64,000 nt of DNA from WHSW01 sp963705955 (GTDB lineage Bacteria > Actinomycetota > Thermoleophilia > Solirubrobacterales > 70-9). The notes beneath the pieces were generated by a model. The model had not been told where the DNA came from and did not search any database. It was given only the letters and a program-made list of their open reading frames with translations. Shown in pieces: positions 52,339-62,322 of the stretch. Made by a program: the position numbers and the translations under genes. Where the stretch lies: positions 99,738 through 163,737 of the forward strand of contig CAVPLH010000003.1 in the NCBI GenBank assembly GCA_963705955.1. The letters run 5' to 3'. The stretch's first letter is position 1; every line of letters starts with the position of its first letter.

Positions 52339-52352
52339 AGCATCATGATGCT
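52339..52352. promoter_or_regulatory. Palindrome upstream of vapBC, probable RHH operator
   Basis: AGCATCATGATGCT is a perfect 14-bp palindrome 28 bp upstream of the vapB start. ATGATG/CATCAT elements recur between it and the start (52319-52334), as expected for several adjacent ribbon-helix-helix dimers. The segment is strikingly AT-rich against its surroundings. Confidence 0.65.
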
Positions 52353-52696
52353 ATCTTCCGCTTCGACTGCTCCGCGCTCCACCACGCCGGCGGACCCGTC
52401 CGCCACGAGCGCCCGCCGCCCCGCGGGCTGAACTCGCCCCGCGCGGCCTCCGCGACCAGGTCCTCCAGCTCCCACAGCCGGACGACCTCGCCGACCTGAT
52501 GGCGCCGAACGTCCACCTCGATCCACTCCTCGGTCCTGCCCGCCGCGGCGAGCTCGATCGCCTCGACGATCTGGTCGACGAACCACCCCCGCAGCCGGGG
52601 GTGGATCACCCGTTCGAGGTGCTCGAACAGCCTCTCCCGGTCGTCGATACCGGTGTCGGTGTCGTCGGACCGCTCGACCTGTTCCCAGCTGACCAC
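52343..52696 (-). CDS. Hypothetical protein upstream of vapBC
   Basis: The 117-aa product (GTG 52696) is helical and acidic in its first ~85 residues (DRERLFEHLERVIHPRLRGW, then FVDQIVEAIELAAAGRTEEW). The rest is low complexity and runs into the vapBC operator palindrome, so the true end may be earlier or altered by a frame error. No family recognised. It may share a transcript with vapBC. Confidence 0.6.
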   Translation of the reverse strand: MVSWEQVERSDDTDTGIDDRERLFEHLERVIHPRLRGWFVDQIVEAIELAAAGRTEEWIEVDVRRHQVGEVVRLWELEDLVAEAARGEFSPRGGGRSWRTGPPAWWSAEQSKRKIAS

Positions 52697-52774
52697 GCCG
52701 TCGACGCTACGCGGAGAATCCGCACGCGTGGCGCGCGGAATGTGTCGAAGGCGCTCAGCCGACGCCGATGGCGC

Positions 52775-53536
52775 TCAGCCGACGCTCAGCCCGTGCCAGC
52801 CGCCGCGCAGCCAGTCGAGGTCGACCCGGCCGCTGATCCCGTCGACGCGCCCGTCGCTCGTGTGCTGCCAGACCCGCCAGCTGCGCCCGCCCCAGTTGTC
52901 GGCGGGGACGTTCGGCTTCGCGACGCCCCAATGCGCGATCCAGAGCGGGTGGCCCTTGCGGGCGAAGCTGGCGCGGTTGCCGAGCGCGGTCCAGCTGGTC
53001 GGGCTCGTGTAGATGATCGGCTTGACGGCGAACGCCCGACGCACCGCCTGCAGCCAGGTCCGTGCCCAGATCCGCAGCTCCGCCGGGCTCAGGTCGGCGA
53101 ACGGCGCCTCGAGGTCGAGCGCCGGGCGGAGGTCGCGCGGGCCGGGCTCGCCGACCGCGGTGATGAACGTCCTTGCCTCGGTTTTCGCGTCGGCCTTGAC
53201 GCCGCGGAGCCCGCGACCGCCGACGAACGCCCGGTGGTAGGCGCCGACGCGGACCCCGGCGGCCTTCGCCTCGAGGTGGTTGAAGTCGTAGAAGCCGTCG
53301 GCCCCGCACTCGCTCGACGCCACGGTGCAGTCGCGTCCGGAGCCGCGGCTCGCCTGCACGAAGGCGAACCGGATCCCGTCGGCGGCGACCGACTCCCAGT
53401 CGATCTGGCCCTGGAAGCGCGAGACGTCGATCCCCGGCAGGCGGGGGATCGCGGCCGGCGCGGGCGCCGGCGCGAGCAGGAGCGCGGTCGCCGCGAGCGA
53501 CGCTGCGAGGAGAGCTCGCCTCACCGGGTTCACCAT
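52775..53536 (-). CDS. Secreted GH25 lysozyme
   Basis: Muramidase of glycoside hydrolase family 25 (N,O-diacetylmuramidase). The 253-aa protein has a signal peptide (ALLAASLAATALLLAPAPAP) and the GH25 barrel: LPGIDVSRFQGQIDWESVAA with the first Asp, the catalytic DLE segment (RPALDLEAPF), PIIYTSPTSWTAL, HPLWIAHWG, and a C-terminal WRVWQHTSDGRVDGISGRVD. Probably cell-wall turnover or attack on other bacteria. Confidence 0.92.
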   Translation of the reverse strand: MVNPVRRALLAASLAATALLLAPAPAPAAIPRLPGIDVSRFQGQIDWESVAADGIRFAFVQASRGSGRDCTVASSECGADGFYDFNHLEAKAAGVRVGAYHRAFVGGRGLRGVKADAKTEARTFITAVGEPGPRDLRPALDLEAPFADLSPAELRIWARTWLQAVRRAFAVKPIIYTSPTSWTALGNRASFARKGHPLWIAHWGVAKPNVPADNWGGRSWRVWQHTSDGRVDGISGRVDLDWLRGGWHGLSVG

Positions 53537-53635
53537 AGGAGAGAACCCGAGATCCGCGCGGGTGCTTCGGAGGGTCGGGCGATTCCGTCCCGATCCTCAA
53601 TACAGCGTTGAGCGTGGCGCTTGTCGGCTGATGCC

Positions 53636-54118
53636 CTACTGCGCGTCGATGAGGAGCAGGTTGAAGTGCGTGGCCCCGTCGTCGATATTGCCGTCGGTCG
53701 GGTTGCATATGTGCAGCGCCGGACCGCCGCCGGTCCCCACCGTGTACTCGATCTCGTAGGTGAGCCCGGCCGCAGCGTCCGTGTGGTCGGGGGTCAGCAG
53801 CAGATGGTCGCCCTCGGCATCGATCCCGAGGACCAAGTCCTTGCACGCGTGGGCGTTGACGGTGCCGATGCTTACCGCGGCACCGACGATCGCCAGCTCT
53901 CCGACGTCCTCGTCGTTGAGCACACCGTCGGCGACCTCGGCGTGCCGTACCGCCCCGGTGGCGATGTCCGCCGATTTCACCTCCCCGTTGACGATGTCGG
54001 AGCTGAAGACCGTGTTCGCGGCGTAGGCGGTACCGCCGGCGATCACGAAGAACAGCGCCAGCGCCCCCATCCACTGAGCGCGCAGGTGCGTGACGGCGAC
54101 GCGGATCGATCTGGGCAT
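53636..54118 (-). CDS. Secreted or surface protein with IVNGEV-type repeats
   Basis: The 160-aa protein starts at the ATG at 54118, set by GGAGGGGAAAGC directly upstream. One hydrophobic segment (MGALALFFVIAGGTAYAANT, ~19-38) acts as signal/anchor. It is followed by pentapeptide-like turns (SSDIVNGEVKSADIATGAV, then EVADGVLNDEDV), a pattern seen in many uncharacterised surface proteins of soil Thermoleophilia. The C-terminal ~85 residues are a beta-rich domain. Function unknown. Confidence 0.75.
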   Translation of the reverse strand: MPRSIRVAVTHLRAQWMGALALFFVIAGGTAYAANTVFSSDIVNGEVKSADIATGAVRHAEVADGVLNDEDVGELAIVGAAVSIGTVNAHACKDLVLGIDAEGDHLLLTPDHTDAAAGLTYEIEYTVGTGGGPALHICNPTDGNIDDGATHFNLLLIDAQ

Positions 54119-54202
54119 GCTTTCCCCTCCGTGTTGAGATTCGGTCGCAGAATCGCGCAGGAAGGGTCGCGAGGCAAGCAAGCGGCGGATAGCGTGCGCA
54201 GG

Positions 54203-56769
54203 GTGAGGAGATCACCCCTGATCCCGGCCCTGGCGCTCGTCGTCGCGCTCGCGACGCCGACCCTCGCGCACGCCGCGGCCGGATCGGCGCCGCCGCCGAA
54301 GCCCCGCGCCGCCGCGGCGACGCTCGCCGGCTCGCCGTGGCCGGAGATGCGCCACGACTCGCGCAACACCGCCTCGAGCCCGATCCGCGGCCGCTACCGC
54401 GGCGGCGACCGGCCGTGGTCGTTTCGGACCGCGCGGGGGATCTTCTCGACCCCGGTGCTCGGCGACGACCAGACGGCCTACATCGGCTCGGCCGACGGCA
54501 ACTTCTACGCGCTCGACCGCCACGGCGAGCAGCGGTGGCGCTTTCACACCGGCGGGATCATCGACGCCGCCGCGGCGCTCGGGGCCCGCTCGGGGAGGGG
54601 CGGCGACTTCCCGATCACGATCGGCTCCGGCGACGAGACCCTCTACCAGCTGCGAAGCGCCGACCGCCGGCTGTCGCGCAAGCAGCGGATCCGCTGGCAG
54701 TACCGGACCCCGCTGCAGCCGGCGACCGGCCAGCTCGTCAACTGGTGGGAGGGAAACGTCGCCTACGGCCCCGACGGCAACCTGTTCGTCGGCAACACCG
54801 GCGGCGGCGCCTACTCGCTGACCCCGGGCGGCGCGCAGCGCTGGATCACCCAGCGCGCCAACTCGGTCTGGACGACGCCGGCGTTCGACGCCGCGGGCAA
54901 CAGCTACTGGGGCTCGGTCGACTTCTACGCCTTCTCGCTCGACCCGCAGGGCAACCAGCGCTGGCAGACGTTCACCCCGGGCTACGTCACCTCGTCGCCG
55001 GCGCTCGGCTCCGACGGCACGGTCTACGTCGGCTCGTTCGACGGCAGCCTGCACGCGCTCGACCCGGCGACCGGGCGCCGAGCGCTGGGCGTTCCCGACC
55101 GCCGCCCACGTCTACGCCTCGCCGGCGCTCGCGGCCGACGCCGCCGGCAACACGAGCGCGATCTACATCGGCTCGGCCGACGGCTCGGTCTACGCGGTCG
55201 CCCCCGACGGCACCCAGATCTGGCGCTACGACACCGGCGAGCCGGTGCGCTCCTCGCCGGTGATCGGCCGCGCCCCGCACGGCGACGGGCGGATCGTCTA
55301 CGTCGGCTCCTCGAACGGCAAGCTCTACGCGCTCGACGCCGCGACCGGCGCGCGGCGCTGGTCGTTCGACACGACGCCGAGCAACCCGGCGCTCAGCGAC
55401 CGCAACGACCTCAACGGCTCCCCGGCGCTCGGCAAGCGCGGCGTCTACATCGGCGGCGAGCACGGGCGGGTCTGGTTCGTGCCCTACGACTACTGCCGGG
55501 CGGTCCGCGACAGCCGCTGCACGACGAACCCGGGCCAGGAGTTCGGCGCCGACGTCGACCGCACCTTCCCGGTCACCCCGGGCGGGACGACGGTCAAGGG
55601 CTCGAAGCTGGACGTGCCGGCGTCGACCGTGCTCGGGACGCGGCTGATCGTCCGCCGCGGCGGGACGACCGCCAACGCGGGGATCGACGCCGGCACCGAC
55701 TCCGACTCGATCGTCCACGCCGACCCGCCGTTCGACTTCCAGACCGAGCTCTCGGGCGACGGCCAGTACCTGTTCATCCGCCCCGACGGCTTCCTGGCGC
55801 CGAACACCGACTACCGGGTGCGGCTCAGCGGCGGCTGGAAGGCGGGCACCGAGACCGGCGGGTTCGACAACACGCTGCGCTTCCGGACCGACGGCTCGCG
55901 CGGGCGGACGGTGCCGCTGCGGGTCGGCGCCCGCGAGGTCGGGGCGCTCGAGATCAGCCGGCTGGCGCTGCCGCTGCCGTCGCTGCTGCCGAGCGTCAAC
56001 CAGATCGGCTTCGACTCCTACGACCTGATCGCCGGGACGCTGAAGCGGACGAAGCCGGGGCCCGACGGGGTCGGGCGGATCCTGATGTGGGTGGTCGCCG
56101 CGCAGCACGGCAACGGCGGCGGCGCGAAGGCCGACCCGAACGGCGGCTTCGCGTTCCCGCTCTACGGCACCTACAAGCGCGACCAGGTGGCGCTCAACGC
56201 GAGCCAGGTCAGCCTCCAGTTCAGCTTCGGCGCCGTGCCGCTTCGCAGCCTCGACTTCCGCGGCTCGCTCGCCGCCGACGGCAGCTTCCGCCCCGGCGCC
56301 AGCCTCTACGGCCAGGTGACCTGCGCCGACGTCCCCAACTACTCGTCCCAGCTGCGGATCGCGGGGGTCTGCAACGCGAGCGACACGCTGGCCTCGTACG
56401 GGACGTTCCTCAGCGACGCGTACGGGCGCGGCGGCGCGAACCAGAAGCCGGCGGGCGTGCGGTCGGCGGGCGTCACGCTGACGCCGCCGACCGCGACCAC
56501 CGACGGCGAGGCGGTCGCGACGCTGAGCGCTCGCGCCCGGCGCCCGCTTCCGGGCCGGCAAGCACCTCGCGTCGATCCTGCTCGTCGACCCGCAGACCGG
56601 CGCCCCGGTGAGCCTCGACTACCGGACGCTGACCAGCCCGGTGACCGACGCGCAGGGCAACATCGTCGGGGTGCGGCTGCGGATCCCGGCCGGGACGGCG
56701 CTGCCCGCGACGGTGCGGGCGTACACGATTGCCGACGTGTTTCCGCTTGGGGTGACGGAGATCGGCTGA
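54203..56769 (+). CDS. Secreted PQQ-like beta-propeller protein (two frame changes near 55078 and 56545)
   Basis: From a GTG at 54203, ~854 aa after removing two extra bases. Signal peptide (PALALVVALATPTLAHAAAG), then seven or so PQQ/quinoprotein-type blades with recurring YIGSADGNFYALDRHGEQRW-like motifs (~80-400), e.g. YVGSSNGKLYALDAATGARRW. A further ~400-residue beta-rich region follows, with an Ig-like end. Joins: ATGRR/ERWAFPTAAHVYASP at 55078 and SARA/RFRAGKHLASILLVDP at 56545. PQQ-binding residues are not all present, so it may be a structural or polysaccharide-assembly propeller rather than a dehydrogenase. Confidence 0.82.
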
Positions 56770-56815
56770 CCGGTCCAGACGTGCGGCGCAGGCGGCCTCC
56801 GCTGGACTGCGGTGC

Positions 56816-57158
56816 TCACAGCTGCAGCCCTTCGAAGGCCTCCCGGACTCGCCGCGGTCCCGTCCCTCTGATCAGGACGCGGGTATCGGACTGTCGTTCC
56901 TCGATGAGGATCGTGATCGTTGACGTCCTCGCTTGAGTGACCAGGATCGGAATCCCGATCAGAACCGGCACGAGCAAAGCCCGCCCAACCACACGTTCCA
57001 CGGCCGATACGTCCTCTCGTAGGTCACAGCGCGTCTGATTGGGTCGTGAGCCTGTAGCCACAGTCATCTAGCGGAGCCGTGAACGACGCGAGGGCCGCGC
57101 GGAGCACGGTCTTCGGGCTCATCTCACTCGTCAGTTCGTAGCTGAAGCTCTCGGGCAT
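56816..57158 (-). pseudogene. Remnant or error-damaged gene for a small membrane-anchored DUF protein
   Basis: Reading from the ATG at 57158, one frame gives MPESFSYELTSEMSPKTVLR and then CGYRLTTQSDAL before a stop. A second frame continues TYERTYRPWNVW, and a third (open to 56816) gives VVGRALLVPVLIGIPILV (one membrane helix) and ends RVLIRGTGPRRVREAFEGLQ. Together these resemble a short actinobacterial protein with a YRL/YRPW start, one helix and a VSGxGP-like C-terminus. At least one, probably two, frame changes break it. The family match is from memory of the pattern and is not certain. Confidence 0.45.
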
Positions 57159-58806
57159 CGCGGTCATTCTCTACGAAGCAGCGCCGATGGGCCGTCGCGC
57201 ACGAGCGGCGAGACGCCGCAGCGTTCATACCGATACGTCGACCGCCCGCTCGACTCGTGGAGCCATCGCGAGTGCAGCGAGACGGCGATGCGACTCGCCG
57301 GCAGCTTCGGCGAGCTTCGGCCAGGAGCGCTTCCGCTAGGGTCGGGCCATCGCGTCGCAGCTCGGTCGGCGCACCACGTGAGATCGCGTCCGAGGCTCGC
57401 GCGCTCGACGGCAAGGCGCGCGAGCAAGGCGACCGGCCGACCGGCGGCGTCCGCCCGACTCGGAGGGAGAGCGCCGAGTCCGCCTGTCGAGATCGCCGAG
57501 CAGCAGGCCGAACGCCGATGAAGAAGATCTCCGCCATCGGCGAGGAGATCGAGCGCAGGGGATCGCTTGGCGGCAGCGGGCGATCGCCGCGACACGTTCG
57601 GTTCGCGTCCGCAGGCTCCGGGCCAGCGCGCGGACCTCCGGACGTCGCGCGTTCTTGACCGAGGCGAGCCTGCGACCGACCGAGTGGCCGACCTCCTGGA
57701 GAGGCCCGACGCTTTTCTGAGCCGCATCGCCAAGGCCCGCGAGCAGATGCGCGCGCCGTAGCGGTCACGCCACCTGTCGCAAGCGGACATCCGCGGACAG
57801 TGGAGGTCGCGAGCGACGCCGGCGCTGATGGCGACTCGCTCGCTCTCGGCTGGGCGATCCTCGGCTCGGTGATCCGCTGAGCGCGACGATCGTGAGGGCT
57901 GCCGCCGTGCTGTTCGACGTCAACGACTAGCCGGTAGGCCTGAGCGGCTCGGGCATGCAGCCATCGGTCTCCAGCGTGCTCTCGCTCGCGGTAGTCGCGT
58001 CGGAGCGCTCACACAGCGGCTGATCGTCATGCGATCCCATTCCGCTATCTGCTGGGCAGCGCGATGTCGCGCTGCACCGATCTCGTGCAGCTCGCGGCGA
58101 TCGCCGTTCGGACCTCGGGATCGAGGACATCGCCGCAGCGGCACGGCACGCGGGCCCTGGCGCGTACGCGAGGACGACACGAGCGGCGGCGACTGACGGA
58201 CGTGCGCCGCGCGGCTCGGATGCACGCGACTGCGCGGCCTTCAGCACGGTGAGCCGCCTCGTAGCTCGCGACGGGCACTGCAAGCGGCAGCCGGTGCCGA
58301 GCGCGAGAGACCTGATGGTAGGCGAACGCCCGCCAGTGACACCGCTCGGCTCGACGCCGTCGCAGCGTCGGTGGGCCAGCGCTGCCGGACAGGAGCTCGT
58401 CGGTCGCCGTGAGGGGCGCCGGCGGCGCGTCCGACTGCTCGTGCTGTTCGACTCCAGCGATCCGTTCGCCTCGACGCAAGTCGCAGTGGACTTGTCGGCT
58501 CGGCTGCCGATCGTCACCCCGGTTCAGTACGCTCGCTTTCGCGCGCTTCCTAGGTCGCGCTCGTCGCGCGCGGAGACGCGCTTCCGCGGCAGCATCGACT
58601 GGCCACCGTCGATCCGGTCGCGCCGTCACCATCGCTGGACGTCGCCGGTCATCGGCCGAGGCCCACCGCCGAACCGCGCTCCGCGAGTCGACCGCGATGC
58701 GTCCGCCACGCCGGACCTTGCGTGCTCCTCCGGTTGGCGCCCGAGGACGCCGCTGCGTCAAACACCGGACACTGAGCTCCCTCGCCGCCAGCAGCTCGCA
58801 CGTGGT
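57159..58806. other. Gene-poor, apparently degraded region
   Basis: I find no convincing gene in these ~1.65 kb. All reading frames are broken often or give Arg/Ser/Ala/Pro-rich translations without family motifs, and third-position GC bias, which is strong elsewhere in the window, disappears. Fragments such as ATVRAAAVLFDVND-like text before a stop near 57930 and a Cys-rich CRCGDVLDPEVRTAIAASC near 58100 on the minus strand could be relics. No repeats with long arms or tRNA-like elements were seen. Confidence 0.6.
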
Positions 58807-60178
58807 TCATCCCGCCTCGTCGTACACCGCCGCCCCGGCGCGCTCGGCCGACGGCGGGTCGACGTAGCGCACCGTGAGCCCGAGGCTGACCGCCACGCCC
58901 GCGGCCGCGACCAGCAGCGCGACGTGCATCCCGTCGACGAAGTCGCGTCGCGACGAGGCCGCCGAACAGCGCCACCCCGAGCCCGCCGCCGAACTGGCGG
59001 GCGGCGTTGAAGACGCCGGAGGCGAGCCCGGCGCGCTCCGGCGGCAGCGCCTCGAGCAGCGCCGCGGTCAGCGGCGGGACCGCGAGCCCGCCGCCGACGC
59101 CCATCGGGACGAGCAGGACGAGGATCAGCGCGGTCGCCGAGTTCGCGTCGAAGGCGAGCATCCCGAGCAGCCCGGCGATCATGATCGCCTGGCCGGCGAT
59201 CAGCGGCGGTCGCGGCCCGTGGCGGCTGGTCAGCCTCCCGGCGACGATGTTGAGCGCGGCGATCAGCGCGGTCAGCGGCAGGAACATGAGGCCGGTGATC
59301 AGGGCGTTGTGGCCGAGCACCTGCTGGAAGAAGAGGCTGAGGACGAAGACCTGGCCGTAGAAGGCGAAGTTGAGCAGCAGCCCGCCGACCACCGTCGTCG
59401 CGACCATCGGGGTCCGGAAGAGGTCGGGCGGGACGGCGGGGTGCGCGACGCGACCCTCGATCGCGACGAAGGCGGCGCCCGCGACGGCGAAGACGGCGAA
59501 CGCCGCCAGCGCGGGCGTCGAATCGAGCCCCTCGTGCCCGGCCTCGATCACGCCGAAGGTGAGCGCGCCGATCGCGACGATCGCCGCCGCCTGGCCGGGG
59601 AGGTCGAGCGGGGTGCGCTTGCGCGGCGAGCGCGGGCCGTGGACGTTGGCGAGCACCGCGATCACCCCGACCGGCAGGTTGAGGAAGAAGATCGCCCGCC
59701 AGTCGACGGCGCTGGTCAGCACCCCGCCGACCACCGGCCCGGCGGCGAGCGCGATCCCGCCGGTGGCCGCCCAGGTCGCGATCCCCTTCGCCCGCGCCCC
59801 GGGGTCGTCGTAGGCGAGCCGGACGAGCGCCAGGGAGGAGGGGAGGAGGAGCGCCGCCGCGACCCCCTGGAGGACCCGCGCGCCGAGCAGGACGCCGAGC
59901 GACGGGGCGGCGCCGCAGGCGAGCGAGGCGAGCGTGAACGCGATCATCCCGGCCGAGTAGGTGCGCGCGACCCCGATCCGGTCGCCGAGCGCGCCGCTCG
60001 AGAGCAGCAGCGCCGCGAACGCGACCACGTAGCCGTCGATCACCCACTGCAGCTCGCTCAGGTCGGCGCCGAGGTCGTCGCCGATCGACGGCAGCGCGAC
60101 GTTGACGATCGTCACGTCGAGGATGACGACGAAGAAGCCGAGCGAGGCGGCGAACAGGACCCTGCCGGGCGAGGTCAT
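58807..60178 (-). CDS. MFS drug-efflux transporter, DHA2-like (frame change near 58940)
   Basis: Start ATG 60178; ~456 aa after removing one extra base. TM1 motif LDVTIVNVALPSIGDDLG and the TM4-5 region ASLACGAAPSLGVLLGARVL are clear; about 12-14 helices, with PTRAAGLASGVFNAARQFGG-like text near the end. The last segment continues in the +1 frame as RDFVDGMHVALLVAAAGVAV and ends at 58807. Paralogue of the pump at 41732 (shared LPSI and ASGVFN motifs), but without an adjacent regulator gene. Confidence 0.88.
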
Positions 60179-60276
60179 CGTCCGAGGATCTCAGGCCGTG
60201 GCCACAACCGGGCGCCGGAGTGACATCGTTAGCCCGATGCCCGAGACCTCGAAGCCCCTGACGCGGAGCGGCTGAG

Positions 60277-61205
60277 ATGCGCGCCCTCGTCCCCGACCGC
60301 GCCGCGCCGCAGGGAGTGAGCCTGCGCGAGGTCGCCGACCCGGCGCCGGCGCCCGATCAGGCGCTGGTCGAGGTGAAGGCGTTCTCGCTCAACCGCGGTG
60401 AGGTCCGGGCGCTCCCGGTGCGGCCCGAGGGCGAGGTCACCGGCTGGGACCTCGCCGGTGTCGTCCGCGAGCCGGCCGCCGACGGCACCGGGCCCGCGCC
60501 GGCGCCCGGGTCGTCGGGGTCCTCGGCGAGACCGGCGCCTGGGCCGAGCTCGCCGCGGTGCCGACGGGTCAACTCGCGGAATTGCCCGACGAGACGTCGT
60601 TCGAGGACGCCTCGACGCTGCCGGTGGCGGGCCTGACCGCGCTCTGGACGCTGAGCTACGGCGGCAACCTCTACGGCAAGCGGGTGCTCGTCACCGGCGC
60701 CGCCGGCGGTGTCGGGCGGTTCGCGGTCCAGATCGCGAGCCACGCCGGAGCGCACGTGACCGGCGTCGTCCGCGATTCGTCGCGGGGCGAGGGCCTGCGC
60801 GAGCTCGGCGCCGACGAGCTGATCACCTCGATCGAGCCCGGCGGCGACGAGCGCTGGGACCTGATCCTCGAATCGGCGGGCGGCGCCAGCCTCTCCGCGG
60901 CGATGCAGCGGCTCGAGGCCCGCGGGGCGCTGGTCTCGTTCGGCAACTCCTCCGACGAACCGGCGACCTTCGACGTCCCGTCGTTCTACCGCCAGCCGCT
61001 CGTCTCGGTGCACTCGTTCATGATCTTCCTCCAGATCCCGCGGCGGGATACGCCCCGCGACCTGCGGCTGCTCGCCGACGAGGTCGCCGCCGGGAGGCTC
61101 GACACGGGAATCTCGCTGACCGCGAGCTGGCGGGACGCGGACGGCGCGATCGAGGCGCTGATCGACCGCCGGGTGAACGGGAAGGCCGTTCTGCTGGTCG
61201 ACTAA
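60277..61205 (+). CDS. Zinc-independent quinone oxidoreductase (MDR family; frame change near 60520)
   Basis: NADPH-dependent enoyl/quinone reductase. From the ATG at 60277, ~308 aa. N-terminal domain VEVKAFSLNRGEVRALP (~35-51), central nucleotide-binding motif VLVTGAAGGVGRFAVQIASH, and the end GISLTASWRDADGAIEALIDRR. Between ~60505 and 60535 the frame moves by +2 (or one base is missing), joining ADGTGP to GARVVGVLGETGAWAEL. Its stop overlaps the stop of the convergent aldo/keto reductase gene. Confidence 0.87.
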
Positions 61206-62246
61206 AGCCCCTGCAGGCTGCGCCGCCGCAGCCGCGGGTCGGCGATCGCCGGCGGGGTCCAGCCGTCGTCGACCGGGTTCAGCGTGACCCCGGGCGGGAC
61301 GATCTCGTCGATCCGGTCGAGCACGTCCTGTTCGAGGCGGATCTCGGCGGCGGGCAGCTGGCTCTCGAGCTGCTCCATCGTCCGCGGGCCGATGATCGGC
61401 GCGGTCACCGCCGGGTGCTCGAGCAGGAAGGCGAGCGACATCTCGATCAGCGACAGGCCCGGCCTCCTCGGCGAGCTCGGCGAGCGCGTCGGCGGCCTCG
61501 AGCTTCGCCTGGTTTCCCGGGATCGACATGTCGTAGCGGTGGGGGATCATCGCCGCGCGGCGCGACTCGGGCAGGTCCTCGGCGTCCTTGCGGTACTTGC
61601 CGGTCAGCCAGCCGCCGGCGAGCGGGCACCACGGGATCACGCCCATCCGGTAGCGCTCGCAGGTCGGCAGCAGGTCGCGCTCGATCGCGCGGACGAGGAT
61701 CGAGTAGGGCGGCTGCTCGGTGACGAAGCGCCGGTAGCCGCGCTTCTCGGCCACCCACTGCGCCTCGACGACCGCCGAGGGCGGGAAGGTCGAGGAGCCG
61801 ATGTAGCGGACCTTGCCGGCGGTGACGAGGTCGGTGAGCGCCGAGAGCGTCTCGTCGATGTCGGTGTCGAGCTCGGGGCGGTGGATCTGGTAGAGGTCGA
61901 TCCAGTCGGTGCCGAGCCGGCGGAGCGAGTTCTCGACCTCCTCGATGATCCAGCGGCGCGAGTTTCCGAACTGGTTCGGGTCGTCGTCGTCCATCTTGCC
62001 GTGCACCTTGGTCGCGAGGACGACCTGGTCGCGGCGCCCGGCGAGCGCCTTGCCGACGATCTCCTCCGACTCGCCGCGCGAGTAGACGTCGGCGGTGTCG
62101 ACGAAGTTGATCCCCGCGTCGAGCGCCGCGTGGATGATCCGGATCGACTCGTCGTGGTCGGTCTCCCCCCAGGCCCCGAACATCATCGCTCCGAGACAGA
62201 GCGGGCTTACCTGGACACCGGTGTGTGCGAGCTGTCGGGTCTGCAT
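61202..62246 (-). CDS. Aldo/keto reductase (frame change near 61458)
   Basis: NADPH-dependent reductase of the AKR superfamily. Start ATG 62246; ~347 aa after removing one extra C. Catalytic tetrad visible: Asp and Tyr in INFVDTADVYSRGESEE, Lys in LATKVHG and His in LYQIHRPELD. The C-terminal end is EMSLAFLLEHPAVTAPIIGP, reached in the +1 frame after EEAG/LSLIEMSL. Closest to the AKR11/12-like, general detoxification members. Confidence 0.9.
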
Positions 62247-62322
62247 TGTTCGATGGTAGGGAGGGCCTTGCGCGGCCCGGCCTGGCGGGAGGCGAGCGGG
62301 CTTTCTATAGGCTCGGGGTCGC

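Noticed and set aside
52051..52696. Mobile element or genomic island around vapBC
   Set aside because: No integrase, no flanking direct repeats and composition like the surroundings except the short operator.
57257..57761. Overlapping short plus-strand frames (57257-57658 and 57567-57761)
   Set aside because: Arg/Ser/Ala-rich translations, contradictory frames and no motifs; better read as degraded or non-coding sequence.
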